Shown: in pieces, positions 1-6,804 of the stretch
How the letters are laid out: the number at the start of each line of letters is the position of its first letter
Numbering within the stretch: the stretch's first letter is position 1
Origin: Chloroflexota bacterium
GTDB lineage: Bacteria > Chloroflexota > Dehalococcoidia > Tepidiformales > Tepidiformaceae
Length of the DNA stretch: 12,251 bases
Direction: 5' to 3'
NCBI GenBank assembly: GCA_021823905.1
Contig: JAKALX010000069.1
Span: 1 to 12,251 of the forward strand
Made by a program: the position numbers and the translations under genes
Notes under the pieces: model-generated
The model's database searches: none
What the model saw: the letters and a program-made list of their open reading frames with translations, nothing else
Told to the model about the DNA's origin: nothing

Positions 1-75
1 GTGGCCGGGCGGCGACCCAGTCCGGCCAGAACGTGCTCCCTACGGGTCGCGCCTCGGTCTTGCGTCGGCGCTCGG

Positions 76-282
76 TTACAGCAGCAGCCAGACCAGCAAG
101 GCGACCACGGCAAGCATCGCCAGCGCCGTGCCCGCGCAACTGTTCGCGCAGGACTGGAACGCGGCGCCGAGGGCACTCTGGTTGGTCCCACGCAGACGCT
201 GGCGCATTCGCTCCGCTTCGAGGTCGTTGCAGGCTTCCTGGTTCCGGCGCTGCTCTTCCTGCTTCTCGTCGTAGTCGGACAT
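76..282 (-). CDS. Small tail-anchored membrane protein, function unknown
   Basis: A 68-residue protein that I do not recognise as a named family. Residues 1-32 are strongly charged and probably helical (many E, R, Q, D), with one Cys at 18. A short polar linker carries Cys45 and Cys49. Residues 50-68 are an uninterrupted hydrophobic segment ending the protein, so it is probably a C-terminally anchored single-pass membrane protein with its charged part in the cytoplasm. The ATG at 282 follows a GAGGGGA stretch that is part of the GGACTGAG-like repeat cluster; the spacing to ATG is short, so the ribosome site is not textbook. It is on the same strand as the dehydrogenase and 53 bases downstream of its stop, so cotranscription is possible. 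Only composition supports it as real: no frame competitor has comparable protein character. Confidence 0.5.
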   Translation of the reverse strand: MSDYDEKQEEQRRNQEACNDLEAERMRQRLRGTNQSALGAAFQSCANSCAGTALAMLAVVALLVWLLL

Positions 283-283
283 T

Positions 284-332
284 CCCCTCAGTCCCCTCAG
301 TCCTCAGTCCGTGGTCCCCAGTCCTCAGTCCC
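284..332 (-). repeat. Cluster of GGACTGAG-like short repeats
   Basis: Read on the minus strand, GGACTGAG occurs at 324-331, 303-310, 296-303 and 287-294, with a variant GGACTGGG at 317-324. Units are spaced by 7-14 bases. The cluster fills nearly all of the 53-base gap between the dehydrogenase stop and the start of the small membrane protein, and its last unit runs into that gene's ribosome-binding region. Confidence 0.75.
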
Positions 333-335
333 GGG

Positions 336-1385
336 TCAGGGCAGGACGGTCACTTTGATGGCGCCGCTGCGCTTGTCGAGGGCGGTTGCGAACGCTTCGG
401 GGGCCTGGTCGAGCGGGTAGGTGTGCGTGACGAGCGGCGCGACCCTTTCCTGGTGCTTCGCGAGCAGCTCGATCGTCTCTTCGTAGTCGGAGCGCGGGCC
501 GGTGTTGTGGTAGCCGAAGGAGCCGACGATCGTGAGGTCGTGGTAGAAGAGCCGGCCCGTCTGGATCGTCTGCGGCTCGGTGTGGACACCGAGGAGGACG
601 ACGGAGCCGCCGCGGTTCACCAGGTCGATCGCCTGCTGGAGGGTCGGGGCCGTGCCACCGACGGTCTCGACCACGAGGTCCCACGTCCCCTGCGCCGCGG
701 CGGAGCCGGGGCCGGTGTCGGCCGGATCAAAGACGTCGGTGGCGCCGAGCCGGCTCGCGGCCTCGGCCTGCTGCGGATAGCGGGCGGTAACGCCGATCCG
801 GCTCGCGCCGGCGTCGTGCGCGATGAGGACCGCGAAGAGCCCGATCGTCCCGGCGCCAAGGACGAGCACGCGCTGCCCGCGGACGATTCCGCCCCGCTTC
901 ATCGCGTGGAGGCTGATGGCGCACGGCTCGGAGAGCGCGGCGACCGGCCAGGACATGCCGTCCGGGATGGGATAGAGGTAGGGCGACTGGGCCATGAAGT
1001 ACTCGCCCATGCCGCCGGGGTACCCCGCGCCAGAGATCCGCAGTTGTGGACAGAGCGTCGTCCGGCCGCCGCGGCAGAACTCGCAGGTTCCGCAGACGCG
1101 GCCGGCGAGTACGGCGACGCGCGTTCCGGGAGGCGGCCCCGCGACGCCTGGTCCGAGCGCGACGACTTCGCCCGCGAGCTCGTGGCCCGGGCCGATCCCA
1201 GGGATATGCCGCCGCTGCGATTCGCCATGAAACCCATGAAGATCGCTGCCGCAGATTCCCGCCGCACGAATGCGAACGAGCACCTCGGAGGGTCCAGGCG
1301 CGGCCACGGGCACGTCCCGGATCCCGATCACGTTATTCTCAACCCAGACGGCACTGCGGCCAGACGACGGGAGCCCCTGCGGCAT
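336..1385 (-). CDS. Zinc-dependent medium-chain alcohol dehydrogenase (threonine/sorbitol dehydrogenase-like)
   Basis: A 349-residue zinc-type medium-chain dehydrogenase that should oxidise a secondary alcohol or polyol with NAD(P). Catalytic-zinc ligands of the GroES-like domain are visible: Cys45 in GICGSD, His68-Glu69 in GPGHE, and Glu153 in SEPCA. The structural-zinc lobe has Cys98, Cys101, Cys104 and Cys112 (CGTCEFC..C). The Rossmann domain has GAGTIG at 177-182. Length is normal for the family. The ATG at 1385 is chosen over an in-frame ATG at 1448 because GAGGTG lies 6 bases upstream of 1385 and the extra 21 residues do not look like protein. A TATAAT box lies 18 bases upstream. It is divergent from the FAD oxidoreductase. 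The substrate cannot be read from sequence: threonine, sorbitol, galactitol or another sugar alcohol are all possible. Confidence 0.93.
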   Translation of the reverse strand: MPQGLPSSGRSAVWVENNVIGIRDVPVAAPGPSEVLVRIRAAGICGSDLHGFHGESQRRHIPGIGPGHELAGEVVALGPGVAGPPPGTRVAVLAGRVCGTCEFCRGGRTTLCPQLRISGAGYPGGMGEYFMAQSPYLYPIPDGMSWPVAALSEPCAISLHAMKRGGIVRGQRVLVLGAGTIGLFAVLIAHDAGASRIGVTARYPQQAEAASRLGATDVFDPADTGPGSAAAQGTWDLVVETVGGTAPTLQQAIDLVNRGGSVVLLGVHTEPQTIQTGRLFYHDLTIVGSFGYHNTGPRSDYEETIELLAKHQERVAPLVTHTYPLDQAPEAFATALDKRSGAIKVTVLP

Positions 1386-1403
1386 TAGCTTCACCTCGGG
1401 GCG

Positions 1404-1409
1404 ATTATA
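1404..1409 (-). promoter_or_regulatory. Candidate -10 box for the dehydrogenase gene
   Basis: On the minus strand this reads TATAAT, a perfect sigma-70-type -10 in otherwise GC-rich DNA. No good -35 lies 16-18 bases upstream. Transcription would begin near 1397, giving a very short leader in which the GAGGTG ribosome site (1392-1397) is almost at the 5' end. Confidence 0.4.
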
Positions 1410-1475
1410 GGGGGGAGGCGCAGCCGAACATCCGGTACCTGCCGTCATACCAGTCTCGAATGCACGCTCACACTT

Positions 1476-1505
1476 CCTAGTTGTTAGGGTGATGCCTTGT
1501 TAGGC
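1476..1505. promoter_or_regulatory. Paired small palindromes, possible operator
   Basis: Two inverted repeats sit side by side: CCTA-GTTGT-TAGG (1476-1488) and GCCT-TGTT-AGGC (1494-1505). They share the octamer TTGTTAGG at 1481-1488 and 1497-1504, so the arrangement is also a direct repeat with a 16-base step. The second copy contains the proposed -35 of the FAD oxidoreductase promoter. A regulator bound here could control both divergent genes. This is inferred from position and symmetry; the regulator is unknown. Confidence 0.35.
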
Positions 1506-1526
1506 GTATTCTATGAACCATATAGT
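1497..1526 (+). promoter_or_regulatory. Candidate promoter for the FAD oxidoreductase
   Basis: TTGTTA (1497-1502) and TATAGT (1521-1526) are separated by 18 bases, in an AT-rich pocket of the divergent intergenic region. The predicted start near 1533 gives a leader of about 35 bases that carries the GAGGGGGA ribosome site at 1553-1560. Confidence 0.5.
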
Positions 1527-1567
1527 GGACATGTATATGCACATTCTGGATTGAGGGGGATGGCCGA

Positions 1568-2698
1568 ATGTACGACGCGATCATTGTCGGCGCCCGTTGC
1601 GGCGGTTCGCCGACGGCGATGAACCTGGCGCGCAGGCAACATCGCGTGCTGGTCGTCGATCGGGCGACCTTTCCACGTGACACCCTTTCCACTCACGCGC
1701 TCACTGGCGACGCCGCCGACCGACTCAAAGCCTGGGGGCTCCTCGATCGTGTTGTTGCCGCCGACGGCCGTGGGGTGACAGATCATGCCGCGTACCACTG
1801 CGCCGGTCGTGAGTTCCGCATCCCGGGTTTGTTCCTGGCACCGCGGCGCACGGTCCTCGACAAGATCCTCGTCGACGCGGCGCGGGCGTCTGGCGCGGAG
1901 GTTCGAGAAGGATGCTCGGTGATCGGTCTGCTTCGCGATCCATCCGGGCGCGTCACAGGCGTGACGCTCCAACGCGATGGCAGTCTCTCAACCGAGGAGG
2001 CGCGAGTTGTCGTCGGCGCCGACGGGAGGAACTCTTTCGTGGCGCGCGAGGTCGGCGCCGAGGTCTACAACGAGAAGCCGCCCATGGCGTGTGCGTACTA
2101 CTCGTATTTCGAGAACTTCCCCATCTCGACCGTAGAGGTTCACTACGCCCCAGGCACCGCCTGCATCTGTCTTCCCACCAGCAACGGTCAGGCGTGCCTG
2201 GCGGTCATGCGTCACCGGGATCAGTTTCAGGTATTTCGCGCGGACATTGATGGTGGTTTCCAGCGGGCCTTCGAGCAGGTCGGGTTGGCTGACCGCTATG
2301 CCTCCGCCAGGCGCGCCGAGGAATGGCGCGGCGCCGCCGACCTGCCGAATTACTATCGGAAGCCGTTCGGCCCTGGCTGGACACTGGTCGGTGACGCCGG
2401 ATTCCTCAAAGATCCGGTGCTCGGGCAAGGCGTGAATGACGCCTTCCGCGATGCGGATCTCTTGAGCAGCGCGCTGGACTCCGTGTTCCGGGGAGAGCAG
2501 GACTTCGACACGGCGCTCTCGAACTATCAGCAGGAGCGCGACCGGGTCAGCGGTTCTACGTATGCACTCACCCACGAGCTTTCGAAGCTGCAGGTAACCC
2601 CCGAACACCTGGAGAGTCTTCAGGCCGCCGCGGAAGCCCGGATCAAGCGGGTCCAGGCGGCGGCAGCGAGCGCACGCAAGGAGCCAGCCGAGGCGTAG
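1568..2698 (+). CDS. FAD-dependent oxidoreductase (geranylgeranyl reductase / PHBH-like family)
   Basis: A 376-residue flavoprotein of the PF01494-like group. The N-terminal dinucleotide motif is GARCGG (8-13), a variant of GxGxxG, and Asp31 at the end of the second strand should hold the FAD ribose. The DG motif is at 151-153 (ADG) and the second FAD motif is VGDAG at 274-278, followed by DPVLGQGVNDA, where the flavin's pyrophosphate and isoalloxazine loop sit. There is no membrane segment or signal peptide; the C-terminal 35 residues are a charged Ala-rich helix. The ATG at 1568 is 7 bases after GAGGGGGA. It is monocistronic or the first gene of the plus-strand block, 112 bases before the next start. 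Relatives include monooxygenases, halogenases and isoprenoid reductases, so the substrate is open. Confidence 0.88.
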   Translation: MYDAIIVGARCGGSPTAMNLARRQHRVLVVDRATFPRDTLSTHALTGDAADRLKAWGLLDRVVAADGRGVTDHAAYHCAGREFRIPGLFLAPRRTVLDKILVDAARASGAEVREGCSVIGLLRDPSGRVTGVTLQRDGSLSTEEARVVVGADGRNSFVAREVGAEVYNEKPPMACAYYSYFENFPISTVEVHYAPGTACICLPTSNGQACLAVMRHRDQFQVFRADIDGGFQRAFEQVGLADRYASARRAEEWRGAADLPNYYRKPFGPGWTLVGDAGFLKDPVLGQGVNDAFRDADLLSSALDSVFRGEQDFDTALSNYQQERDRVSGSTYALTHELSKLQVTPEHLESLQAAAEARIKRVQAAAASARKEPAEA

Positions 2699-2776
2699 AG
2701 CCAGCACCGCGGGGCGGGTCCGCATATGCCTCGATTGACCACGCCAATACCAGCCATGGAATCCCCCCGTCTGGGC

Positions 2777-2785
2777 TGATAGACT
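2777..2785 (+). promoter_or_regulatory. Candidate extended -10 for the phosphotransferase operon
   Basis: TGATAGACT has the TGn extension followed by TAGACT, a common -10 variant in high-GC genomes. Start of transcription would be near 2792, about 19 bases before the ATG at 2811, leaving the GGAGGGG ribosome site in the leader. No convincing -35 was found, as can be normal with an extended -10. Confidence 0.33.
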
Positions 2786-2810
2786 CCCCGGATTCGTGGA
2801 GGGGAACCAG

Positions 2811-3881
2811 ATGCAAGACAGGTTGCGAGCGTATCTCGAGCGCCAGTGGCCGGACGCCGACCAGATCGAGATCGAGAGCTTCGCGGTCATCGCGGGGGGC
2901 TACTCGGAGGAGACCTACCGGTTCGACGTGCACGTTCATCGGAGCGGCAAGCGGCAGATACACCCCATGATCCTCCGTAAGGATCCACCGCCCGCCGTCA
3001 ACATCCTGCCGACGAGCCGCCAGGTGGAGCACGAGCTGCTGCGGGCCGTTGCGCGCGAAACGCGCATCCCGGTCGCGACGAGCCACTTCGCCGAGATGGA
3101 CCCGGCGACGTTCGGCGAGCCCGCGATGCTGATGGAGCGCGTCCGCGGCAGCGGCGAGCCGTCGGCCCTGTTCAACGGCGGGGCGAGCGCTGACCAGGCG
3201 GAGAGCGTCGCCACGCACCTCTGCGAATTGCTCGCCGAGTTGCACATGACCGAGCCACGGAAGCTCAACCCAAACGGCAATCTCAGCGATCCGCGTGGCA
3301 TCGGCCTCGACGTTTCGACCTGGGATTCCTACATGGACGGGATGCTCGACTACTACGTCGCCAACTATCCCAGGCTCGCGTTCGATCCCGTGCCGATCTA
3401 CTACGACAGCTTCCTCTGGATGCGGCGGAACAAGCCGCGGCCGTTGCAGCTCGCGCTCGTCCACGGCGACTTCAACCCGTCGAACTTCCTCTACGAGAAC
3501 GGCCGGATCACGGCGCTCATCGACTGGGAGAACGCCCACATCGGCGACCCGCGCGAGGATCTCGGCTGGCTCAAGCAGATGGACATGCTTTCGGCGACCG
3601 ATCTCTTCGGCTCGGTGAAGGCCGACGGCGGCTTCCTCGGCCACTACAACCGGCTGACAGGGTTCAATGTCACACCCGAAGAGGTTGAGTATTTTCGCGT
3701 CTTCACGGCGGCGAACATCGGCACTCCGGTCGTTTCGGCGCTGAAGCGGCGGCTCGACCGCGAGCACGAGGAGATCATCCAGCTCTACGTGTTCCTGCCA
3801 GTCGTCGCCTCGCTGGCCTCGTTCCCGCAACTGCTGAACTACCCGATGTTCAGCGCCCACGCCGTGACGGAGGAAGCCTGA
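2811..3881 (+). CDS. APH-fold phosphotransferase family protein (ACAD10/11 N-terminal type)
   Basis: A 356-residue kinase-fold protein of the aminoglycoside phosphotransferase superfamily (PF01636). The ATP-lobe lysine is probably Lys57 (ILRKDPP). The catalytic loop HGDFNPSN is at 218-225, with Asp220 as base and Asn225 as metal ligand. The metal-binding IDW is at 237-239, followed by GDPREDLGW. This pattern is typical of the phosphotransferases related to the N-terminus of mammalian ACAD10/11, which act on hydroxyacyl groups in fatty-acid breakdown, rather than of true antibiotic kinases. The ATG at 2811 is preferred over the GTG at 2796 because GGAGGGG (2798-2804) stands 6 bases before it. 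The stop shares one base with the next start (TGATG), so the two are translationally coupled. The true substrate is unknown; resistance should not be assumed. Confidence 0.87.
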   Translation: MQDRLRAYLERQWPDADQIEIESFAVIAGGYSEETYRFDVHVHRSGKRQIHPMILRKDPPPAVNILPTSRQVEHELLRAVARETRIPVATSHFAEMDPATFGEPAMLMERVRGSGEPSALFNGGASADQAESVATHLCELLAELHMTEPRKLNPNGNLSDPRGIGLDVSTWDSYMDGMLDYYVANYPRLAFDPVPIYYDSFLWMRRNKPRPLQLALVHGDFNPSNFLYENGRITALIDWENAHIGDPREDLGWLKQMDMLSATDLFGSVKADGGFLGHYNRLTGFNVTPEEVEYFRVFTAANIGTPVVSALKRRLDREHEEIIQLYVFLPVVASLASFPQLLNYPMFSAHAVTEEA

Positions 3882-4387
3882 TGTACACGACGCCGAGTGT
3901 GGCGGACATGATCGACGGGGTGATCGCGAGCCTGATGCGCGACGTGATGCCGGAGCTGACCAGCCAGAAGGCCGTCGTCGCGCTCGTCATGGCCAAGTCG
4001 TTGCTCGAAGGGATCAAGCAGCGCGTGCCGCTGGAGCAGCAGCTCATGGCCAGCGAGCACAACCAGATGACAGCCCTGTACCGTCAGATGGCGCGTATCG
4101 TCGATTCCTTTCCCGGCGACGCCGCCGAGCGGATCCGCGAGCGAGCCGCGACCCTCGGCGCCCTGGCGGACTTGCCCGTGATCCCCAACTTCGACGACCT
4201 GACCGCCGCCTATCGCACCCTCAGCCAGGGGCTGGTGGAGACGCTGGAAGACCTCGACGCACTCATCCGCGGCGGCAGCGCGGAGGCCGAGGAGGCGTTG
4301 CAGGAGATGCGCACCTACCTTGGGCCGCGAACGATTTCGGAGTTCACCACCTACTTCGTGGGCGCCGGGATGGCCGGCCGGGGGTAG
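3881..4387 (+). CDS. Small helical protein paired with the phosphotransferase (DUF6285-like)
   Basis: A 168-residue protein, mostly amphipathic helix, without signal peptide, membrane segment or cysteine pairs. The N-terminal part (about 7-60) resembles the small partner proteins found next to ACAD10-type phosphotransferases (DUF6285): an acidic helix with RDVMPEL, then an Ala/Val-rich helix and a second acidic helix. I recall this by pattern and gene order, not by any search. Its ATG overlaps the kinase stop by one base, and GGAGG lies 7 bases upstream inside the kinase gene, so it is made together with the kinase, and probably forms a complex with it or tunes it. The gene ends 3 bases before the stop of the convergent aminotransferase. 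Confidence 0.75.
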   Translation: MYTTPSVADMIDGVIASLMRDVMPELTSQKAVVALVMAKSLLEGIKQRVPLEQQLMASEHNQMTALYRQMARIVDSFPGDAAERIRERAATLGALADLPVIPNFDDLTAAYRTLSQGLVETLEDLDALIRGGSAEAEEALQEMRTYLGPRTISEFTTYFVGAGMAGRG

Positions 4388-4390
4388 GGG

Positions 4391-5587
4391 CTAGACGCGC
4401 GCGGCCAGCTCCTCGGCGATTACGTCGCCGATGATCCTCAGCGCGCGGTCGATCGTTTCCGGGCCGGCGGCGGTGAAGTTCATGCGCATGGTCGAGATGC
4501 CGTCTTCCTGGTGCACGTAGAAGAACTTGCCGGGCACGAAAGCCACGCCGCGCTCGACGACGCGCGGGTAGAGGCGCTCGGTGTCGATGCCCGCGGTCCC
4601 GCGCACCCAGACGAACATCCCGCCTTCGGGCCGCGTCCAGCGGAAGTCTTCGGGCAGGTGCCGTTCGAGCGCGGCGAGCATCGCCTGCTGGCGTGGCCGA
4701 TAGATCTCCAGAATGCGCGGCAGCTGCCGTTCGAGGTACCCGCCGCCGACGTACTCGGCCGAGAGCGCCTGCGCGAGCGTGCTCGTATGCAGATCCACCC
4801 CCTGGCGCGCGATGGCCATCCAGCGTCGCGTGTCGTCGGGCGCCACGCAGAAGCCGACTCGCAGCCCTGGCGCGAACGTCTTGGAAAGCGTGCTGGAATA
4901 GACAACGTGCTCCGGCGCCAGCGACTTGATCGGGGGAACACGCTCGCCGGCGTAGCGCAGGTCGCTATAAGGGTCGTCTTCGAGCAGTAACGCGTCCCGG
5001 CGAACCAGGATCTCGGCCACCTGCCTGCGCCTGGCGAGCGAGAGCGTCCGGCCCGTGGGGTTCTGGAAGGTCGGCACCAGGTAGACGAACTTCACGGGCT
5101 CGGTCGCGAGCGCGTGGTCCAACGACTCCGGGATGAGGCCGTCGTCGTCAGTTTCGAGCTCGACGTAGCGGGGCTCGTAGGGATTGAACGCCTGGAGCGC
5201 GCCAAGGTAGGTCGGCGCCTCGACGGCGACAACGTCGCCGGGGGAAACGAAGATCTTGCCAACGGTGTCGAGGATGCCCTGCGAACCGCTGAAGACCAGG
5301 ATCTCATCGGGCTTCGCCGTGACGCCGCGCGCCGCGAGGTGGGGGACCAGCGCTTCCCGGAGTGGTGCGAAGCCTTCGCTCGCGTCGTACTGCAGCGCCT
5401 GCGCCCCGTATTTCGCCAGCACGGCGCCCGTCAGCTCTTCCATGATTTCGATCGGGAAGCTTTCGGCGGCGGGTAGCCCACCAGCCAGGGAAACGACGCC
5501 CGGCGACGACGCGACCTTGAGGATCTCGCGGATGGCGCTCGCGGTCATGCGCTGCGTGCGGCCGGCCAACCTCTCTTCGAAGTTCAT
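4391..5587 (-). CDS. PLP-dependent class I/II aminotransferase (2-aminoadipate / LysN-KAT II-like)
   Basis: A 398-residue fold-type I aminotransferase in the MocR-related/LysN group. Visible: the phosphate-binding GSQG (101-104), Asn176 in FQNPTG, the PLP-ring Asp in EDDPYSD (203-209), the Schiff-base lysine Lys236 in STLSKTFAPGLRVG (with its following Arg), and Arg368 in RMNF for the substrate carboxylate. The N-terminal ISL-type AGGLP at 35-39 is also typical. The family transfers amino groups between 2-aminoadipate, aromatic or branched amino acids and 2-oxo acids; the exact substrate is not readable here. The ATG overlaps the TGA of the hydrolase gene by 4 bases (ATGA), so both are in one operon. 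It converges on the plus-strand block with only 3 bases between stops, and no clear shared terminator hairpin was seen. Confidence 0.93.
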   Translation of the reverse strand: MNFEERLAGRTQRMTASAIREILKVASSPGVVSLAGGLPAAESFPIEIMEELTGAVLAKYGAQALQYDASEGFAPLREALVPHLAARGVTAKPDEILVFSGSQGILDTVGKIFVSPGDVVAVEAPTYLGALQAFNPYEPRYVELETDDDGLIPESLDHALATEPVKFVYLVPTFQNPTGRTLSLARRRQVAEILVRRDALLLEDDPYSDLRYAGERVPPIKSLAPEHVVYSSTLSKTFAPGLRVGFCVAPDDTRRWMAIARQGVDLHTSTLAQALSAEYVGGGYLERQLPRILEIYRPRQQAMLAALERHLPEDFRWTRPEGGMFVWVRGTAGIDTERLYPRVVERGVAFVPGKFFYVHQEDGISTMRMNFTAAGPETIDRALRIIGDVIAEELAARV

Positions 5588-6231
5588 GCGCCTGCCCAGG
5601 TGACGTCGCCCTTCAGCTCCGCGGGGATCGGCTTCCCCAGGAATGCGGCAGCCTCGGCCTTGCTCGCGCCGATCGTCGTGCGGTCGCCGTGGCCCGGGTA
5701 GATGACCGTGTCGTCGGGGAGCGTGTGGAGGTGCGCCGTGATCGACGCGATCTCCTGGCGCAGCGCCTCATTCGAGGCCGTGCGCCCCGGTCCGCCGGGG
5801 AAGAGCGTATCGCCGACGAATGCGTGCTTGCCGACCAGGTACGTTGTGCTGCCGGGTGTGTGACCAGGAACGCTCAGCGCGCGCAGGACCAGGTTGCCGA
5901 CCTTGATCTCGTCGCCGTGAGCGACACTGCCGTCGGCGTCGCCGTCCTTGAGCCATGGCTCCTTCGGATCGGCGAGGAGCTTGCAGCCGAAATGCGCTTT
6001 CAGCTCCGAAAGCCCGGCGGTGTGATCGCCGTGGGAGTGGGTCAACAGAATGCGTGACGGGCGTACGCCCGCGCCCTCGGCGGCGGCGATGCTGACCTCG
6101 GGCTCGCCGGGGGCGTCGATGAAGACGGCCTCGTTGGTCGCGCAGTCGATGACGACGTAGACGTTGTTGCCGAAGTTCCCGGCGGGGCCGGCGGCCACGA
6201 TCTCCAGGTTGCCGTCGCGAATCGTCTCCAT
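5584..6231 (-). CDS. Metallo-beta-lactamase-fold hydrolase (glyoxalase II-like)
   Basis: A 215-residue MBL-fold metalloenzyme. The metal motif THSHGDH is at 64-70 (His65, His67, Asp69, His70), followed by His124 in VPGHTPGS, Asp141 in VGDTLF, and His181 in YPGHGD. All binuclear-site ligands of glyoxalase II-like hydrolases are therefore present. No signal peptide, so it acts in the cytosol, probably on a thioester such as a hydroxyacyl-glutathione or analogous low-molecular-weight thiol. The length is shorter than full glyoxalase II, which has an extra C-terminal domain. GAGGAAAG stands upstream of the ATG at 6231. It leads a two-gene operon with the aminotransferase, and the upstream mscL stop is 62 bases away, so readthrough from mscL is possible. 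Confidence 0.92.
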   Translation of the reverse strand: METIRDGNLEIVAAGPAGNFGNNVYVVIDCATNEAVFIDAPGEPEVSIAAAEGAGVRPSRILLTHSHGDHTAGLSELKAHFGCKLLADPKEPWLKDGDADGSVAHGDEIKVGNLVLRALSVPGHTPGSTTYLVGKHAFVGDTLFPGGPGRTASNEALRQEIASITAHLHTLPDDTVIYPGHGDRTTIGASKAEAAAFLGKPIPAELKGDVTWAGA

Positions 6232-6293
6232 GGCGCTTTCCTCAGGTGGGATTGCGCCAAGCGTAACGAAGCGCAGCCGGAACGGGTAGCGCC

Positions 6294-6701
6294 CTACGCA
6301 GCGGCGATCGGCGACGTGCAGAACATGCAGCGCCGCGCATCAACGGGGACCTCTCCGAGGCACTCCGGGCACTTCCTGGTCGTCGGGTCGGCCGGCGGCT
6401 CTTTCCGCGACCGCGCGATGAGCACGTTCATCGGCTGTACGACGAAGAAGAAGACGACGGCCGCGACCGCGACGAACGCGACCACCGCGTTGACGAAATC
6501 CCCGTAGAGGAACTGGCTGTCGTGGATCGTGAATGTCAGCGCCGAGAAGTCCTGTTTGCCGAAGATCGCCGCGATCAGCGGCGTGATCAGGTCTTTGACG
6601 GCGGCGTTGACGACCGCAACAAACGACGCGCCAATCACGACGGCGACCGCGAGGTCGATGACGTTGCCCCTCAGGAGGAACTTCTTGAATTCCTGCAACA
6701 C
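6294..6701 (-). CDS. mscL: Large-conductance mechanosensitive channel MscL with C-terminal zinc ribbon
   Basis: A 135-residue MscL, the tension-gated channel that releases solutes on osmotic downshock. The signature N-terminal amphipathic helix (LQEFKKFLLRGN) is followed by TM1 (about 14-40, with the pore-lining AVAVVIGASF) and TM2 (about 70-95). After the membrane part the usual cytoplasmic helical bundle is replaced or extended by a short linker and a zinc ribbon: CPEC at 111-114 and CMFC at 125-128. The start is the GTG at 6701, not the upstream ATG at 6881: GAAGGAG at 6707-6714 (minus strand) is ideally placed and the family begins exactly here. A TACAAT box is 31 bases upstream. It lies between the GH25-like gene and the hydrolase, all on one strand. 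Confidence 0.95.
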   Translation of the reverse strand: MLQEFKKFLLRGNVIDLAVAVVIGASFVAVVNAAVKDLITPLIAAIFGKQDFSALTFTIHDSQFLYGDFVNAVVAFVAVAAVVFFFVVQPMNVLIARSRKEPPADPTTRKCPECLGEVPVDARRCMFCTSPIAAA

Positions 6702-6706
6702 CGCAC

Positions 6707-6714
6707 GCTCCTTC
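6707..6714 (-). promoter_or_regulatory. Ribosome-binding site fixing the GTG start of mscL
   Basis: Minus-strand GAAGGAGC, 5 bases before the GTG at 6701. It decides the start, since a longer in-frame ATG at 6881 would add 60 residues foreign to MscL. Confidence 0.75.
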
Positions 6715-6731
6715 GCGCAAAAGCTGGCGCG

Positions 6732-6737
6732 ATTGTA
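6732..6737 (-). promoter_or_regulatory. Candidate -10 box for mscL
   Basis: TACAAT on the minus strand, giving a predicted start near 6725 and a leader of about 24 bases. The -35 position (about 6755-6760) reads CAGCGG and is not convincing. Confidence 0.33.
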
Positions 6738-6804
6738 GCGAGCGCGCGGCCGTGCCGCTGGAGCGCCGATGAGCGGTTCGTCAGGGGCAGTTGACGCCGG
6801 GTTG

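Noticed and set aside
1..75. A gene at the left edge
   Set aside because: The first 75 bases show no start with ribosome site, no recognisable protein and no RNA structure; too little sequence to call.
33..1388. Long plus-strand open frame across the dehydrogenase
   Set aside because: It is antisense to a clear zinc dehydrogenase, is Arg/Gly/Ala-rich without motifs, and arises from the high GC content.
1494..1511. Integron attC-like core (GTTAGGC at 1499-1505)
   Set aside because: Only one seven-base core is present, with no matching RYYYAAC partner, no attC-sized fold and no integrase or cassette genes.
2643..3860. Minus-strand open frame across the phosphotransferase
   Set aside because: Shadow of a gene with intact kinase motifs; no ribosome site or recognisable domain.
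2811..3881. Aminoglycoside resistance kinase
   Set aside because: The kinase motifs are general to the APH superfamily; length, DPxEDLGW context and the coupled small partner fit the ACAD10-type group better than resistance enzymes.
6791..6800. TTGACGCCGG on the plus strand as a fourth copy of the nuoN-junction motif
   Set aside because: Opposite orientation, lacks the flanking CAT and GGCGG parts, and is probably chance.
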